64,000 bases of DNA from Candidatus Brocadia pituitae (GTDB lineage: Bacteria > Planctomycetota > Brocadiia > Brocadiales > Brocadiaceae). The first letter of the stretch is position 1; every line of letters starts with the position of its first letter. Made by a program: the position numbers and the translations under genes. Shown here piece after piece: positions 52,757-62,045 of the stretch. The stretch is from contig AP021856.1 of assembly GCA_017347445.1 (NCBI GenBank), positions 186,001-250,000 of the forward strand. Reading direction: 5' to 3'. The notes beneath the pieces were generated by a model. It saw nothing but the letters and a program-made list of their open reading frames with translations. It did no database searches and was not told the DNA's origin.

Positions 52757-53218
52757 CCTTTGCCCATTCCCCTAATTACCGAGATTCCTATATTTGCAAA
52801 AAGGAATGCCTTTAAAAGAGCAGGCAAAAAGTGAGGGATTAAGCGCCAAGGCACTCCTGTTAAAAATATCGAAAATATTTTAGAATTTAGTTGACACTCA
52901 AGTTGAGCAAAATCGCCAATCCTTTGTGGTCGGCCAATTGCTAGGGACAAACCCCAGCGCTACAATTTCGCATTGAAATTCCTTGGCATAAATATGTCTT
53001 CGGCGGCTTTCTCTCTATAGAGAGAAGAGCCTCTTCGCTCTGCAGCCGCAGATCCTCGTTGGTTCACCCGTTCCTGATTGAAATCAGGTATTTGACATAA
53101 TTCCTTATCACAGAGTAAATTCAAGCCTTTGAGTCCCATTCAAACTGCAAGGAAATTTTTGTCTCTTTACTCAAAGATACCTACTGTATATTGTAGTGTT
53201 GTCCTGGGTTATTAAAGC
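52757..53218. other. Intergenic region with IS66-end-like sequence and hairpins
   Basis: At about 52869 GAAAATATTTTAGAATTTA plus (G)TTGACA repeats the inner left end of the IS66 derivative at 13661. At 53007-53033 GGCT-TTCTCTCT-AT-AGAGAGAA-G-AGCC is a 12-bp stem with one bulge, inside a wider GCGGCT...AGCCGC pair. No gene recognised. It may be a decayed insertion. Confidence 0.5.
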
Positions 53219-53247
53219 TTGACAAATAGTGTTAATTCAGATAATTT
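53219..53247 (+). promoter_or_regulatory. Promoter of folD
   Basis: TTGACA (53219-53224), 17-bp spacer, TAATTT (53242-53247), 65 bp before the folD ATG. Confidence 0.6.
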
Positions 53248-53312
53248 GGCACACGTATTACGTATATCAGCGTTGTATTAAACATATTTTTAGAAAGGGG
53301 CATGCTACATTT

Positions 53313-54224
53313 ATGGTTGCAAAATTAATCAAAGGAACTGAAATCGGAGAGCAGATTCTCCAGGAAATCGCCTCTGAAGTGGCACAAATTAAAGGGAAAT
53401 ATGGCGTTGTGCCGGGACTGGTAACCATTCTGGTAGGACAAAACCCTGCTTCTGTTTCCTATGTTACTTTAAAAATCAAGACTGCTCACCGGTTAGGTTT
53501 TAAGGAGGTACAGGATAATCAGCCAGCTACAATCTCAGAAAAAGACTTGCTTGCACTTATCGATAAATACAACAAAGATGATACCATTCACGGCATCCTT
53601 GTTCAGCTCCCCCTTCCAAAACAGATTGATGAAAAGAAGGTTATCAATACCATTGATCCTGACAAGGATGTCGACGGTTTCCATCCCGTCAATGTCGGGC
53701 GCCTTATGATCGGGGGAGAAGAGCTAAAATTCCCGCCGTGCACGCCGGCCGGTATTCAGGAACTGATCGTGCGTTCCGGGATTGAAACAAGCGGCGCTGA
53801 GGCCGTTGTCGTTGGACGCTCAAATATCGTGGGGAAACCGATTGCCAACATGCTGGTACAGAAGGGAAGAGGGGCGGATGCAACAGTGACTGTTGTTCAT
53901 ACCAAGACCAAAAATTTAGCCGAACATTGCAAGCGCGCAGACATCCTGATCGTTGCGGCAGGCGTTCCAGGTCTGGTAAAACCGGAGTGGATTAAGCCTG
54001 GTGCATGCGTCATCGATGTGGGCGTCAACCGGGTTGGTGAAAAACCCAGCAAGGACGACCCCAAAAAAATGGTTCCCCTTTTAAAAGGCGACGTTGATTT
54101 TGAAGCGGCAAAGGAAATCGCGGGACATATCACCCCTGTTCCGGGTGGTGTCGGCCCCATGACCATTACCATGCTCATGAAAAACACCTTGAAATCCCTG
54201 AAATGCAAGTTGGGCATCCAATAG
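53313..54224 (+). CDS. folD: Methylenetetrahydrofolate dehydrogenase/cyclohydrolase FolD
   Basis: 303 residues from ATG 53313 (GAAAGGGG upstream); the in-frame extension to 53229 includes the promoter and is not coding. PGLVTILVGQNPASVSYVTL with K (catalytic Lys in LKIKTAHRLG), HGILVQLPLPKQ, PDKDVDGFHPVNVGRL, VVVGRSNIVGKPIANML and HITPVPGGVGPMTITMLMKN are all present. It converts methylene-THF and formyl-THF, serving both biosynthesis and the methyl branch of the acetyl-CoA pathway, whose acs genes lie 5-10 kb away. Confidence 0.95.
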   Translation: MVAKLIKGTEIGEQILQEIASEVAQIKGKYGVVPGLVTILVGQNPASVSYVTLKIKTAHRLGFKEVQDNQPATISEKDLLALIDKYNKDDTIHGILVQLPLPKQIDEKKVINTIDPDKDVDGFHPVNVGRLMIGGEELKFPPCTPAGIQELIVRSGIETSGAEAVVVGRSNIVGKPIANMLVQKGRGADATVTVVHTKTKNLAEHCKRADILIVAAGVPGLVKPEWIKPGACVIDVGVNRVGEKPSKDDPKKMVPLLKGDVDFEAAKEIAGHITPVPGGVGPMTITMLMKNTLKSLKCKLGIQ

Positions 54225-54349
54225 AATAAAGCTATCCAGGAAACCGTGTTGTTTTATCAATAGCGCAAGTATGCATGAGAAGGTTTTGAGATTAGTGTGT
54301 ATTTCCGGCAAATAACGTCATCGATCACGGGGCGACGACGAAAACTTTC

Positions 54350-54771
54350 CAACTAAGAACCGCCCGACTTCGCCGCTCCCGTGCATCGGATTGTTCGCTG
54401 GTCTTTTCGTCTGAGCAAGTGACATGCGTCTCTGAATTCTGTTCCATCCTTTCGCATTCGAGACAACTGCAAGACATGCCGTTTGCCATTGGGTGAATGG
54501 TACACGAGAGGAGCAAGTCGCTTCAATGGGACGACATACACTTCTGGAGCAATTGAATGATTCGCAATCTTGCCGAGATACGATACGAACACGAGGAAAT
54601 GCCGTCGGTTTCTTTCTTCACATTGTCGACCGGCCAACTGGTCGCGCCCGCAAGTCCTTTGACGTCGATCGTAACAACGTTGTTGGCTTCCCGCACAAGA
54701 ACGATGTCCACCGCTTTTTGTTGCCAAGAGTAAGGCTGACGTCTTCGGTGAAGACAATCAGAGATTATCAT
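54350..54771 (-). pseudogene. Decayed gene with PD-(D/E)xK-like motif
   Basis: Two frames on the minus strand join near 54600: KAVDIVLVREANNVVTIDVK then GLAGATSWPVDNVKKE, and then HFLVFVSYLGKIANHSIAPE, VYVVPLKRLAPLVYHSPNGK, LSRMRKDGTEFRDACHLL. The D...DVK spacing is that of PD-(D/E)xK nucleases. The reading needs one frameshift and has no good start. Base composition is more GC-rich than the surroundings, suggesting transfer. Family not recognised beyond the motif. Confidence 0.5.
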
Positions 54772-54992
54772 TTACCGTTTTGCAATATCAAGCTTCTTTT
54801 ACATGGAGAGATGATAGGAAATTGTTCCTTCTTTAAAAAGGAGGATAATACAAAAATAAAGATGGATGCAAGCTTTTCTCGGTTTTTTCTGGGGAAAGAA
54901 CGGAGGTGAATCGTTCCAAGCTGTCCAATAATATACTCAAGAGGCTCATAATTTGTGATTTTTAAATCCGTTACATAGTCGCCATGATTTAA

Positions 54993-55171
54993 CGGGGTGG
55001 CACGGACAAGCATATCTTGTCCGTGTTTTTGCAATACTGTTTAATGCCTTGTGCTTGCGTGGTCTGCCTGGTACTGTCTATCCAAATGTTAAAACGAATA
55101 CTTCGTAAACAATGTCGTGCAAGTCCAACACGGACAAACGGGGTTTGTCCGTGCCACCCTGTTACCAATTT
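54993..55171. repeat. MITE-like element with GGTGGCACGGACAA ends
   Basis: Each end is itself a hairpin: CACGGACAAG-CATAT-CTTGTCCGTG (55001-55025) and CACGGACAAA-CGGGG-TTTGTCCGTG (55129-55153). The outer GGGTGGCACGGACAA and TTGTCCGTGCCACCC form the long inverted repeat. Half of it recurs at 36001-36067. Rest of the gap 54225-55339 holds the pseudogene and the next repeat. Confidence 0.7.
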
Positions 55172-55257
55172 AAAATTCATCTTTATGAACATCTTGAGCA
55201 TAGGTAACAATTGAGTTTTTTGAAAAATCCCAATAATAGCAATGTTTGCCGCGCAGT

Positions 55258-55329
55258 GTAGGGGCGAAGCATTTGCTGTAATTGTCATACACGCGTTCAT
55301 ACCCAAACCAGCAAATGCTTCGCCCCTAC
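55258..55329. repeat. Short inverted-repeat element (copy 2)
   Basis: Perfect 20-bp arms GTAGGGGCGAAGCATTTGCT (55258-55277) and complement (55310-55329), 32-bp middle with CATACACGCGTTCATACCC. Sister of 37210-37279. Ends just beyond the stop of the carboxypeptidase gene. Confidence 0.85.
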
Positions 55330-55339
55330 TTTTGTACTT

Positions 55340-56845
55340 TCACAAATTATACATTTCACCATACTTATTTTTCAGATATGCGACAAAGGAATGTGTTTGC
55401 AAAGACTCTCCGGTAATTTTATTTGCCAATTCGCTCATTGTAAATTTACGGCCATGGGTGTACAGATGCGTGCGGAGCCAGTCAAGCAGGATATGAAACT
55501 CACCCTTCTCAAAATAATTGTCAAGCCCGGAAATGTCTTTTTTAATTCGGTCGAATAATTGTGCTGCAAAAAAATTGCCGAGGGAATATGTTGGGAAATA
55601 GCCAAAACTGCCGTGTGACCAGTGGACGTCCTGGAGCACACCATGCGCATCGTCCGGTGGCGTTATACCGAGGTATTCCTGCATCCTGGCGTTCCAGGCT
55701 TCCGGCAAATCGTTTACTGCTATGCGTCCTTCGAGCAATGCATTCTCCAACTCGAAACGGAGCATGATATGCAGATTGTATGTTACTTCATCTGACTCCA
55801 CACGAATAAACGAGGGCTTTACGCGGTTTACCGCACGGTACATCTGTTCAGCATTCACATTTCTGAACTCTTCAGGAAAGACGGTTTGCAGGCGTGGCAT
55901 GAAAAACCTCCAGAATGGGCGGCTACGGCCAACGAGGTTTTCCCACATCCGCGATTGCGATTCGTGGACGCCAAGTGATGCGCCGTCCGCAAGAGGGGTA
56001 CGCTCCAGTTCATGACGAATGCCCTGGTTGTAAACCGCATGGCCGGCCTCATGGATGGTTGCAAAGAAACCAGCCGGGAAATAATTGTCCATAAAGCGTG
56101 TTGTAATCCGCACATCATGTAGAGAAAAAGACGTCGTGAAGGGATGCGGTGAACGGTCCTGACGGCCACGCCCGAAATCGTAGCCGATCAATCGGGCTAC
56201 TTCAATGCCGATATCCCATTGTCTCTGCTCATCAAAGGTTTGGTGTAAGAAGGAATTGTCCACCATATTCAATCGTGAAGATATGGCGTGAACAAGCGGC
56301 ACGATTTCTTTCCTGACTTTCGCAAAGATAGCCTCTACCTGGGCAGTTTTCATGCCAGGTTCATAATCATCGAGGAGTGGGTCGTAGATGCGATCGGTAT
56401 AACCCAGGTACCCGGCATAGCGTTTTTTCAAATCAAGATTTCGCTGGAGATATGGGGCAAAGTGGGAGAATTGAGATTCGACTTTAGCCTTTCGCCAGGC
56501 CTCAAAGGCCTGAGCGGTAGCATGAGCGATTTCAGATACAAGTGAAGGTGGTACCTTACGCGCCTTGTCGTAGTCGCGTTTGGTTACCTGAATGAGACTT
56601 GCATCGTCTGAATCGTAAGGTAAGCTCCCGGCATATCCATGAAGCTCGTCCAGGAGATGTCCGATGGCATCACCAATAAATTTTTCATGGGCAATATGGC
56701 TTACGGTCGCAAGTTGCTGTGCGCGCGCTGCTGCACCACCCGGCGGCATATAGGTTTGCTGATCCCACGCCAGTACTGACGCGGCATTATGGAGATCACT
56801 TATTTTCGCCAGTCGTTTCTTTAAGTCGTTGAGTTTTTCTTGCAT
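55340..56845 (-). CDS. Carboxypeptidase Taq (M32 family metallopeptidase)
   Basis: 501 residues, normal length. Front: LNDLKKRLAKISDLHNAASV then LAWDQQTYMPPGGAAARAQQ. Zinc site FFATIHEAGHAVYNQGIRHE (HExxH), with the following Glu in GVHESQSRMWENLVGRS and the HPFTTSFSLHDVRITTR region, all typical of M32. It removes C-terminal residues from peptides in the cytoplasm. Transcribed leftward on its own; ATG at 56845 is preceded by GGAGGG. Confidence 0.95.
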   Translation of the reverse strand: MQEKLNDLKKRLAKISDLHNAASVLAWDQQTYMPPGGAAARAQQLATVSHIAHEKFIGDAIGHLLDELHGYAGSLPYDSDDASLIQVTKRDYDKARKVPPSLVSEIAHATAQAFEAWRKAKVESQFSHFAPYLQRNLDLKKRYAGYLGYTDRIYDPLLDDYEPGMKTAQVEAIFAKVRKEIVPLVHAISSRLNMVDNSFLHQTFDEQRQWDIGIEVARLIGYDFGRGRQDRSPHPFTTSFSLHDVRITTRFMDNYFPAGFFATIHEAGHAVYNQGIRHELERTPLADGASLGVHESQSRMWENLVGRSRPFWRFFMPRLQTVFPEEFRNVNAEQMYRAVNRVKPSFIRVESDEVTYNLHIMLRFELENALLEGRIAVNDLPEAWNARMQEYLGITPPDDAHGVLQDVHWSHGSFGYFPTYSLGNFFAAQLFDRIKKDISGLDNYFEKGEFHILLDWLRTHLYTHGRKFTMSELANKITGESLQTHSFVAYLKNKYGEMYNL

Positions 56846-57209
56846 GTGCCCTCCGGATATGGTACAAGTTCAAGGTGATGATAATTACCGATTCAAAGCA
56901 TGAGAAAAAGATGAAAATTATCAGCACTATTCAACCATACGAGGATAGATTGTGCAAGGGCATTGCAAAACATTGCAACACTTTTTTGCGGACGGGTTTT
57001 TCTTTATAAAACCAATTATGCGGTTTTTTATATTATAATTTTTATGCCAATGTAGCTTTTTGAAAAAGGTGGCGCCGATCCCTTGTGATCGGTTTGTGCG
57101 GGGGATAAACCACCCGCGCTACGTATTCTGTTTCGTGTGGAGTACATATAAATATACGGATTTCTCAAAAAGCCAAATTGTTACATTTTTTAAAACAATA
57201 AGGATCGTA
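56846..57209. other. Intergenic region between divergent genes
   Basis: AT-rich (for example around 57021-57050) with a short GCGGGG...CCCGC dyad near 57097-57116 and CCGATC...GATCGG near 57077-57093. Probably holds promoters of both the carboxypeptidase and alr. No gene seen. Confidence 0.4.
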
Positions 57210-58346
57210 ATGCACAGACCAACGTGGGTTGAAATTGACCTGAATACCTTGCGGCATAATTTGCTTGCCATACAAAAGAAGATCGATTCACAGGTCGAAA
57301 TTATGGGTATTGTCAAGGCCGATGCCTATGGTCATGGCGACTATGAGGTGAGCAGGGTTTTATTAAAACATGGGGTTGCGATGCTGGGGATTGCCATCCT
57401 TGAAGAGGGCATTCATTTAAGGGACAAAGGTATACAATCGCCGTTACTACTTTTTGGGGGCATCTTTGAAGAACAAATCGATGCTGTTATCCACTATAAC
57501 TTAATTCCTTCCGTTTATGATCTGCAACTCGCCGGCATTTTATCAAAAAGGGCGCAGTATTTTCAAACGACCGTAAACGTACATGTGTATGTGGATACCG
57601 GCATGGGGAGTATTGGTATAACGCATGATAAGGCGATAGAGTTTGTAACGTCTTTGCAAAAGATGAAAAATCTTGTCATTAGCGGAATCTATACCCATTG
57701 CTCATGTTCTGATGATAAAGAACCGGCATATACCATGTTACAAATCAGCAGGTTCAGAGAGGTACTGGCGGGCCTGGATGCGGCCAAGATACCCATTCCG
57801 TTAAGGCATATGGCAAATAGCGGTGCTATTATTGGGTATCCTGACGCTAATTTTACCATGGCCAGGCCTGGTCTTTCGCTCTATGGGCTTTATCCTTCAG
57901 ATGAGGTGTCAAGGGATATCGGAATCAGGCCTGTCATGTGTCTGAAGACGCGCATTATTCATATCAAGGATATGGAACCAGGTAATGTTGTTGGATATGG
58001 CAGGTCACATGTGGTCACGAAATCTACCCGTGTTGCAACCCTCCCGTTCGGATATGGTGACGGGTATAACCGGCTGCTTTCGGATCGGGGACAGGTTATT
58101 ATACGGGGCACAAAGGCGCCTGTTATCGGACGGGTTTGTATGGACCAGTGTTTTGTGGATATAAGCCACGTGCAAGGGGCATCCGTTGGGGACGAGGTTG
58201 TTGTATATGGCAACCAGGGGCGAGAGTCCATTTCCATAGAATCAGTTGCAAAACAACTTAATACCATCCCCTATGAGATTGCCTGTAATGTGAGCAGGCG
58301 CGTACCCAGGATCTATATCAACCGTGAGAAGGACAAAGCGTTATGA
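57210..58346 (+). CDS. alr: Alanine racemase
   Basis: 378 residues from ATG 57210 (MHRPTWVEIDLNTLRHNLLA; ribosome site AAGGAT); a frame open to 57060 is not needed. PLP lysine in IMGIVKADAYGHGDYEVSRV, TGMGSIGITHDKA, ARPGLSLYGLYPS, VGYGRSHVVTKSTRVATLPF with the second-base tyrosine region (GYGDGYNRLLS), and VCMDQCFVDISHV. It supplies D-alanine for peptidoglycan, which fits the recent view that anammox planctomycetes keep a cell wall. Endonuclease IV follows 38 bp later. Confidence 0.94.
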   Translation: MHRPTWVEIDLNTLRHNLLAIQKKIDSQVEIMGIVKADAYGHGDYEVSRVLLKHGVAMLGIAILEEGIHLRDKGIQSPLLLFGGIFEEQIDAVIHYNLIPSVYDLQLAGILSKRAQYFQTTVNVHVYVDTGMGSIGITHDKAIEFVTSLQKMKNLVISGIYTHCSCSDDKEPAYTMLQISRFREVLAGLDAAKIPIPLRHMANSGAIIGYPDANFTMARPGLSLYGLYPSDEVSRDIGIRPVMCLKTRIIHIKDMEPGNVVGYGRSHVVTKSTRVATLPFGYGDGYNRLLSDRGQVIIRGTKAPVIGRVCMDQCFVDISHVQGASVGDEVVVYGNQGRESISIESVAKQLNTIPYEIACNVSRRVPRIYINREKDKAL

Positions 58347-58384
58347 CCGGCTTAAAGAGGCAGAATTTTACCTGGTGATGCCAT

Positions 58385-59272
58385 ATGCTCGGATGCATGG
58401 TTTCTACCGTAGGCGGACTACCAAAAGGATTCACGTGGGCGAAAAAATGGGGATGTGAATGTATTCAAATCTATGTGACCCTATCCCGACGGTGGGATGT
58501 GTCTGCGTTGTCACCTGAAGAGGTATTCAAATTCAAGGCTGCCTGGCAGGCCAGTCCGGTTAAAAAGGTCGTTGCCCATGTCCCCTATCTGGTAAATCTT
58601 GCATCTTCTGATACAAACCTTCGGCGAAAGTCACAAGAACGGCTGCAGACAGAATTGTCGAGGGCCAGACAATTCGGCATAAACTTCCTGATCCTTCATC
58701 CGGGAAGTTGTGGAGATTCAAAAAAGGAAGATGGCATGAAGAGAACGATCGAGGCTATCCATGCCATTTCAAACACACGCGACAGCCAGGAGACCCAAAT
58801 ACTTCTGGAAACAATGGCTGGCCAGGGAACGTCAATAGGTTCTGCCTTCGAAGAAATTGCGTACCTCCTTGAAGAGATAGACCATCCGGAATTCATTGGC
58901 GTATGCTTCGACACAGCGCACATTTTCGCAGCCGGATATGATCTCAGAGGGTATAAGGGCTATGACACCGTTCTCCGTGAATTTGACAGAATTATTGGAA
59001 TTCAGAAGATAAAAACGATCCACGTTAATGATTCCCGTACAGGGTTCGGTTCCCGCAGCGACCGCCATGCATGCATTGGGGAAGGAAAATTGGGGCTGGA
59101 AACGTTCCATGCCCTGATGAGAGATCCGAGGTTTCTGGATATTCCAAAAATTTTAGAAATCCCGGAAAGAGACACGAGAAGCGAAGATAATTTAAGACTG
59201 CTTCGAAAACTCCGGTCAATTCCTGGCCGTCTGCCGGAATCACAGGGTTTGAGAAAGAAACTTATGCAGTGA
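58385..59272 (+). CDS. nfo: Endonuclease IV (AP endonuclease)
   Basis: 295 residues. TIM-barrel with the three-zinc site: VVAHVPYLVNLAS (His), LILHPGSCGDSKKEDGM (His), ILLETMAGQGTSIG (Glu), VCFDTAHIFAAGYDLRG (Asp, His), IKTIHVNDSRTGFGSRSDRH (His, Asp, His) and ACIGEGKLG, LEIPERD (Glu). It cleaves DNA at abasic sites. The start MLGCMVSTVGG matches the family front (usually GxHxSxxGG, here the first His is replaced: CMVST). Probably co-transcribed with alr. Confidence 0.92.
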   Translation: MLGCMVSTVGGLPKGFTWAKKWGCECIQIYVTLSRRWDVSALSPEEVFKFKAAWQASPVKKVVAHVPYLVNLASSDTNLRRKSQERLQTELSRARQFGINFLILHPGSCGDSKKEDGMKRTIEAIHAISNTRDSQETQILLETMAGQGTSIGSAFEEIAYLLEEIDHPEFIGVCFDTAHIFAAGYDLRGYKGYDTVLREFDRIIGIQKIKTIHVNDSRTGFGSRSDRHACIGEGKLGLETFHALMRDPRFLDIPKILEIPERDTRSEDNLRLLRKLRSIPGRLPESQGLRKKLMQ

Positions 59273-59383
59273 TTCCTCGGCGTATTTTCAGACCATCTTG
59301 TTCAGAGCAAACAAAATCAGGAAATTTGCCTTGAAACAAAGACTTGAAAACCATGCTCAAACTTACCCCTTGTTTTCTGCTGG

Positions 59384-59690
59384 TTGAGGGATGACTACGA
59401 ATACATCAGAATAAAAGCCTACCATGGACAGTCGAAGATTGAACACGCCTTTAGAAATCTCATAAACCCCTTAAAGCTTAAAACCTCAGTTTCATTGGAC
59501 GGAACAGAAAATCAAGGTGCATTTCTTTATTTGTGTCCCCGGATATCTCCTGACCATCATTGTATGACAGCAGACAAGAGCACAAGCACACTTTAAAGGA
59601 ACTTTGAATGCCCTACTGGAAGAAACAAAAACCAAGAGAATAGAATCCCTTATAAAAGAAAAAGGCACGATTCATTATCGTGCCTTACTA
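59384..59690 (+). pseudogene. Transposase C-terminal remnant (IS4/IS1634-like)
   Basis: Reads YHGQSKIEHAFRNLINPLKL in one frame, then after a shift near 59518 HFFICVPGYLLTIIV, a stop (TGA), and AHFKGTLNALLEETKTKRIE, SLIKEKGT. These are the last conserved blocks of DDE transposases of the IS4/IS1634 type. No front part, no ends found; a fossil. The rest of 59273-59754 contains only the terminator below. Confidence 0.6.
59653..59686 (-). terminator. Intrinsic terminator of the acs gene cluster
   Basis: AAGGCACGAT-TCATT-ATCGTGCCTT (59662-59671, 59677-59686), perfect 10-bp stem; on the minus strand it is followed by TTTTCTTTTA. About 70 bp after the acsE stop. Confidence 0.8.
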
Positions 59691-59754
59691 ATAAGTGTAA
59701 TTCACCGCTAAGCTCGTAAAATACACAGAGGTGCTTCAAGAAACAATGTATAAA

Positions 59755-60540
59755 TTATTTCCTGCCTGCCGTCAGATATGAATCGCTATAGAGATGCTGA
59801 TTCATGATGATCTCGGCGGTCATTGCGGCATCCATTAAGTCCTTGTCAAGCACATCCATCACTGCAGCGTCCAGTCCGTAGGAAATTCCCATCGTGAGAA
59901 ATATCCGTGCTAAAAGTCGTTTTTCCTTCGTCCCCTGTGAAAAGTTGCTCAGCCCCACATTCCTATGAGGGGGAGGATCGGAAATCATCTTAATCTGATT
60001 GAAGATGTCGAACATGAGCGCAGGTTGCTTCTGATCTACATTAATAGGGAAAAGTATGGGATCAATATATACCTTTGACAGCTCATATTCGTGCTCCACG
60101 GCCTTTTCAACGATCTTCATGGCAAATTCCATGCGACGCTCAACGTCCTGAGGAATGCCGGTTTTGTCCATAGTCAGACATATCAGTGATGCATTATATT
60201 CCTTGGCTAAAGTCATAAATTTGTCCAATTCTTCTGGATCTCCTTTTGAAGAATTGATCAAAATCTCGTTCTTTGCAACTGATAAACCCGCCTTTACTAC
60301 ATCAAATTTCTGGCTATCAATGGCAATCGGCGTCTTTACCGTATCCTGAACCACCTCAATCAGCCATTTCATTGCCTCAACAGGGTCAGCTGCGGCAGTG
60401 CCGACATTTACGTCGAGAAAGCTTGCCCCTGCCTCTGTCTGTTTTATGGCAAGTTCCCTTACTGCCTTCGGATCTTTATTCTTTATCGCCTCTCGTACAT
60501 CTTTAAACATACCATTAATGCGCTCACCGATGGAAATCAT
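59755..60540 (-). CDS. acsE: Methyltetrahydrofolate:corrinoid/iron-sulfur protein methyltransferase
   Basis: 261 residues, full length for the family. ISIGERINGMFKDVREAIKN front, AGASFLDVNVGTAAADPVEA (pterin site), IAIDSQKFDVVKAGL, INSSKGDPEELDKFMTLAKE, LTMDKTGIP and SDPPPHRNVGLSNFSQGTKE. It passes the methyl group of methyl-THF to the cobalt of the corrinoid Fe-S protein in the acetyl-CoA pathway. AcsD (small subunit of that acceptor) is the gene upstream, separated by 223 bp that contain an inverted-repeat element. Confidence 0.95.
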   Translation of the reverse strand: MISIGERINGMFKDVREAIKNKDPKAVRELAIKQTEAGASFLDVNVGTAAADPVEAMKWLIEVVQDTVKTPIAIDSQKFDVVKAGLSVAKNEILINSSKGDPEELDKFMTLAKEYNASLICLTMDKTGIPQDVERRMEFAMKIVEKAVEHEYELSKVYIDPILFPINVDQKQPALMFDIFNQIKMISDPPPHRNVGLSNFSQGTKEKRLLARIFLTMGISYGLDAAVMDVLDKDLMDAAMTAEIIMNQHLYSDSYLTAGRK

Positions 60541-60581
60541 TGTATGTTTATCCTTTCTTTCAAAAAATTATAAATCCAATT

Positions 60582-60750
60582 CACCACAAAGGCACAAAGA
60601 GCACAAAGTTTTAAAGACCAGAAATTCATGGTTTGTATTTCTGGTTTAATTTTTCTGTCTTTACCTCTGCATATAAAACCAGAACCTCTAAACTCTATGG
60701 ACTTTTTGTTCCTTGAGTTCTCTCTTTGTGTCCTTCGTGTCTTTGTGGTG
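60582..60750. repeat. Inverted-repeat element, CACCACAAAGGCACAAAG ends
   Basis: 27-bp imperfect ends (60582-60608 and 60724-60750, each read inwards as CACCACAAAGRCAC...CACAAAG), ~115-bp middle without a gene. Lies between acsE and acsD. Related in pattern (not sequence-identical) to the ends of 62870-63319. Confidence 0.7.
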
Positions 60751-60763
60751 GATAATACGTTTA

Positions 60764-61723
60764 TTAATATAAACGGTCAATGCTTTTTTTTACCGTAGCA
60801 ACAGCCTTCGGATGGTTCATACGGATAATATCAACACCCGACTGTAATAAACCAATAGCCGTAATGGCCTCCCACATGGGTCCTCTCTCGTCCCGTGCCC
60901 CCCATTGGGGAACTTCATTGTCGTCCGATTTTGACTCCTTGGTCCGCCACGCCTCATGTCCGACATCACAGATTACGGGCATCGACATCATCTTATCGCC
61001 CGTAAGCGCAGCCAATCGTTCGCGCTCCTGAATGGAGTACGTATACTCCAGGCCATACCCCAGGGCGCCGGTTGACTGGAACATCACGATTCGATTGAGC
61101 GGAAAATCCATTTCGGACACAAGAATATTGACCTGTTTTGCAATATTAATATCCACTGGAGCCAGCGTAATAAGGGCATGTCCATCTGCCAGGCATGTAG
61201 CGGTAAGTGTCTTGTAATTATCCTGAGTAACAACGCCCATCAGGCAGCATTCCCCTTTTGCAGCCTGACTTACCTTAGGCATGACCTCATTGTCTTTCTC
61301 ATCGTGTTCGCATCCCCAAATAATCAGGGGAACACCTACTGCGGCAAGGATCGATTTTACCGTCTTTACGGTCTCTTCTGCAGTTTTGTTGCCTTTATCG
61401 GGATGAATTCCCTCCAGTTTGAGGCAGATTAAATCTGCACCATACTGTTCCACACATTTTTTTGCCCATTGTGCCGGGTCGTTAAGGACATCCGCAAAAG
61501 GTTTTACCAGGGTTTCCGGCCAGTCCTCCGGCGGCACGTCATAGACATCCATGGCAACCACAGGCTTTTGGCCTGGATTTCCCTCAAAATCCATAAAAGG
61601 GATACTTTTTGCGCCACCAATCGTAATGGTTTTCGCCCTCGTGCCTCCTTTGTCTTTTGTGGCGCCAAGGGTAATTTCATTGACCGTGCCCGACCACTTG
61701 TCAGCTACATTTGGTATTTCCAT
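60764..61723 (-). CDS. acsD: Corrinoid/iron-sulfur protein small subunit (CFeSP, AcsD)
   Basis: 319 residues: VNEITLGATKDKGGTRAKTI then TIGGAKSIPFMDFEGNPGQK, AMDVYDVPPEDWPETLVKPF, GADLICLKLEGIHPD, LIIWGCEHDEKDNEVMPKV, MFQSTGALGYGLEYTYSIQE RERLAAL and MWEAITAIGLLQSGVDIIRM. These are typical of the small subunit of the acetyl-CoA synthase/decarbonylase corrinoid protein, which cradles the methyl-B12. The large subunit acsC and acsA/B are not in the window. Ribosome site GGAGAG lies just before the ATG. Confidence 0.95.
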   Translation of the reverse strand: MEIPNVADKWSGTVNEITLGATKDKGGTRAKTITIGGAKSIPFMDFEGNPGQKPVVAMDVYDVPPEDWPETLVKPFADVLNDPAQWAKKCVEQYGADLICLKLEGIHPDKGNKTAEETVKTVKSILAAVGVPLIIWGCEHDEKDNEVMPKVSQAAKGECCLMGVVTQDNYKTLTATCLADGHALITLAPVDINIAKQVNILVSEMDFPLNRIVMFQSTGALGYGLEYTYSIQERERLAALTGDKMMSMPVICDVGHEAWRTKESKSDDNEVPQWGARDERGPMWEAITAIGLLQSGVDIIRMNHPKAVATVKKSIDRLY

Positions 61724-61848
61724 TCATTTCTCTCCTACCAATCCATTCAATATTGAACAAACTTACTACACTCATCATCGTGTCGGCGGACACGTCAATG
61801 AACGAGTTTCTCATATAATTAGGCTGCCTGTGGCAGCGGCTTTAAGCT

Positions 61849-61896
61849 CCCCTCATTGGTAAGACAAGCGGGGACGCTTGTCTTACCAATGAGGGG
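61849..61896. repeat. Perfect 22-bp stem palindrome
   Basis: Arms 61849-61870 and 61875-61896 with loop GGGA; the arm reads CCCCTCATTGGTAAGACAAG plus CG. Between cooC and acsD. No T-run on either side, so not a usual terminator. Confidence 0.85.
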
Positions 61897-61988
61897 AATC
61901 AAAAAGCTAAATTGTTATCATTAAACGAAGATGCTTCATTACGTGCCTTCTTCGCAATGACCTCCTGTTCTGTCTGTCATTGCAAGCT

Positions 61989-62017
61989 GTATGGGCAGGT
62001 TTAAAACCTGCCCATAC
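61989..62017. repeat. Palindrome GTATGGGCAGGTT
   Basis: 13-bp perfect arms with loop TAA, about 30 bp beyond the cooC stop. Remaining bases of the 61724-62045 gap show no gene. Confidence 0.75.
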
Positions 62018-62045
62018 TTTGAAATTCCTTGTACATTAAATTACG

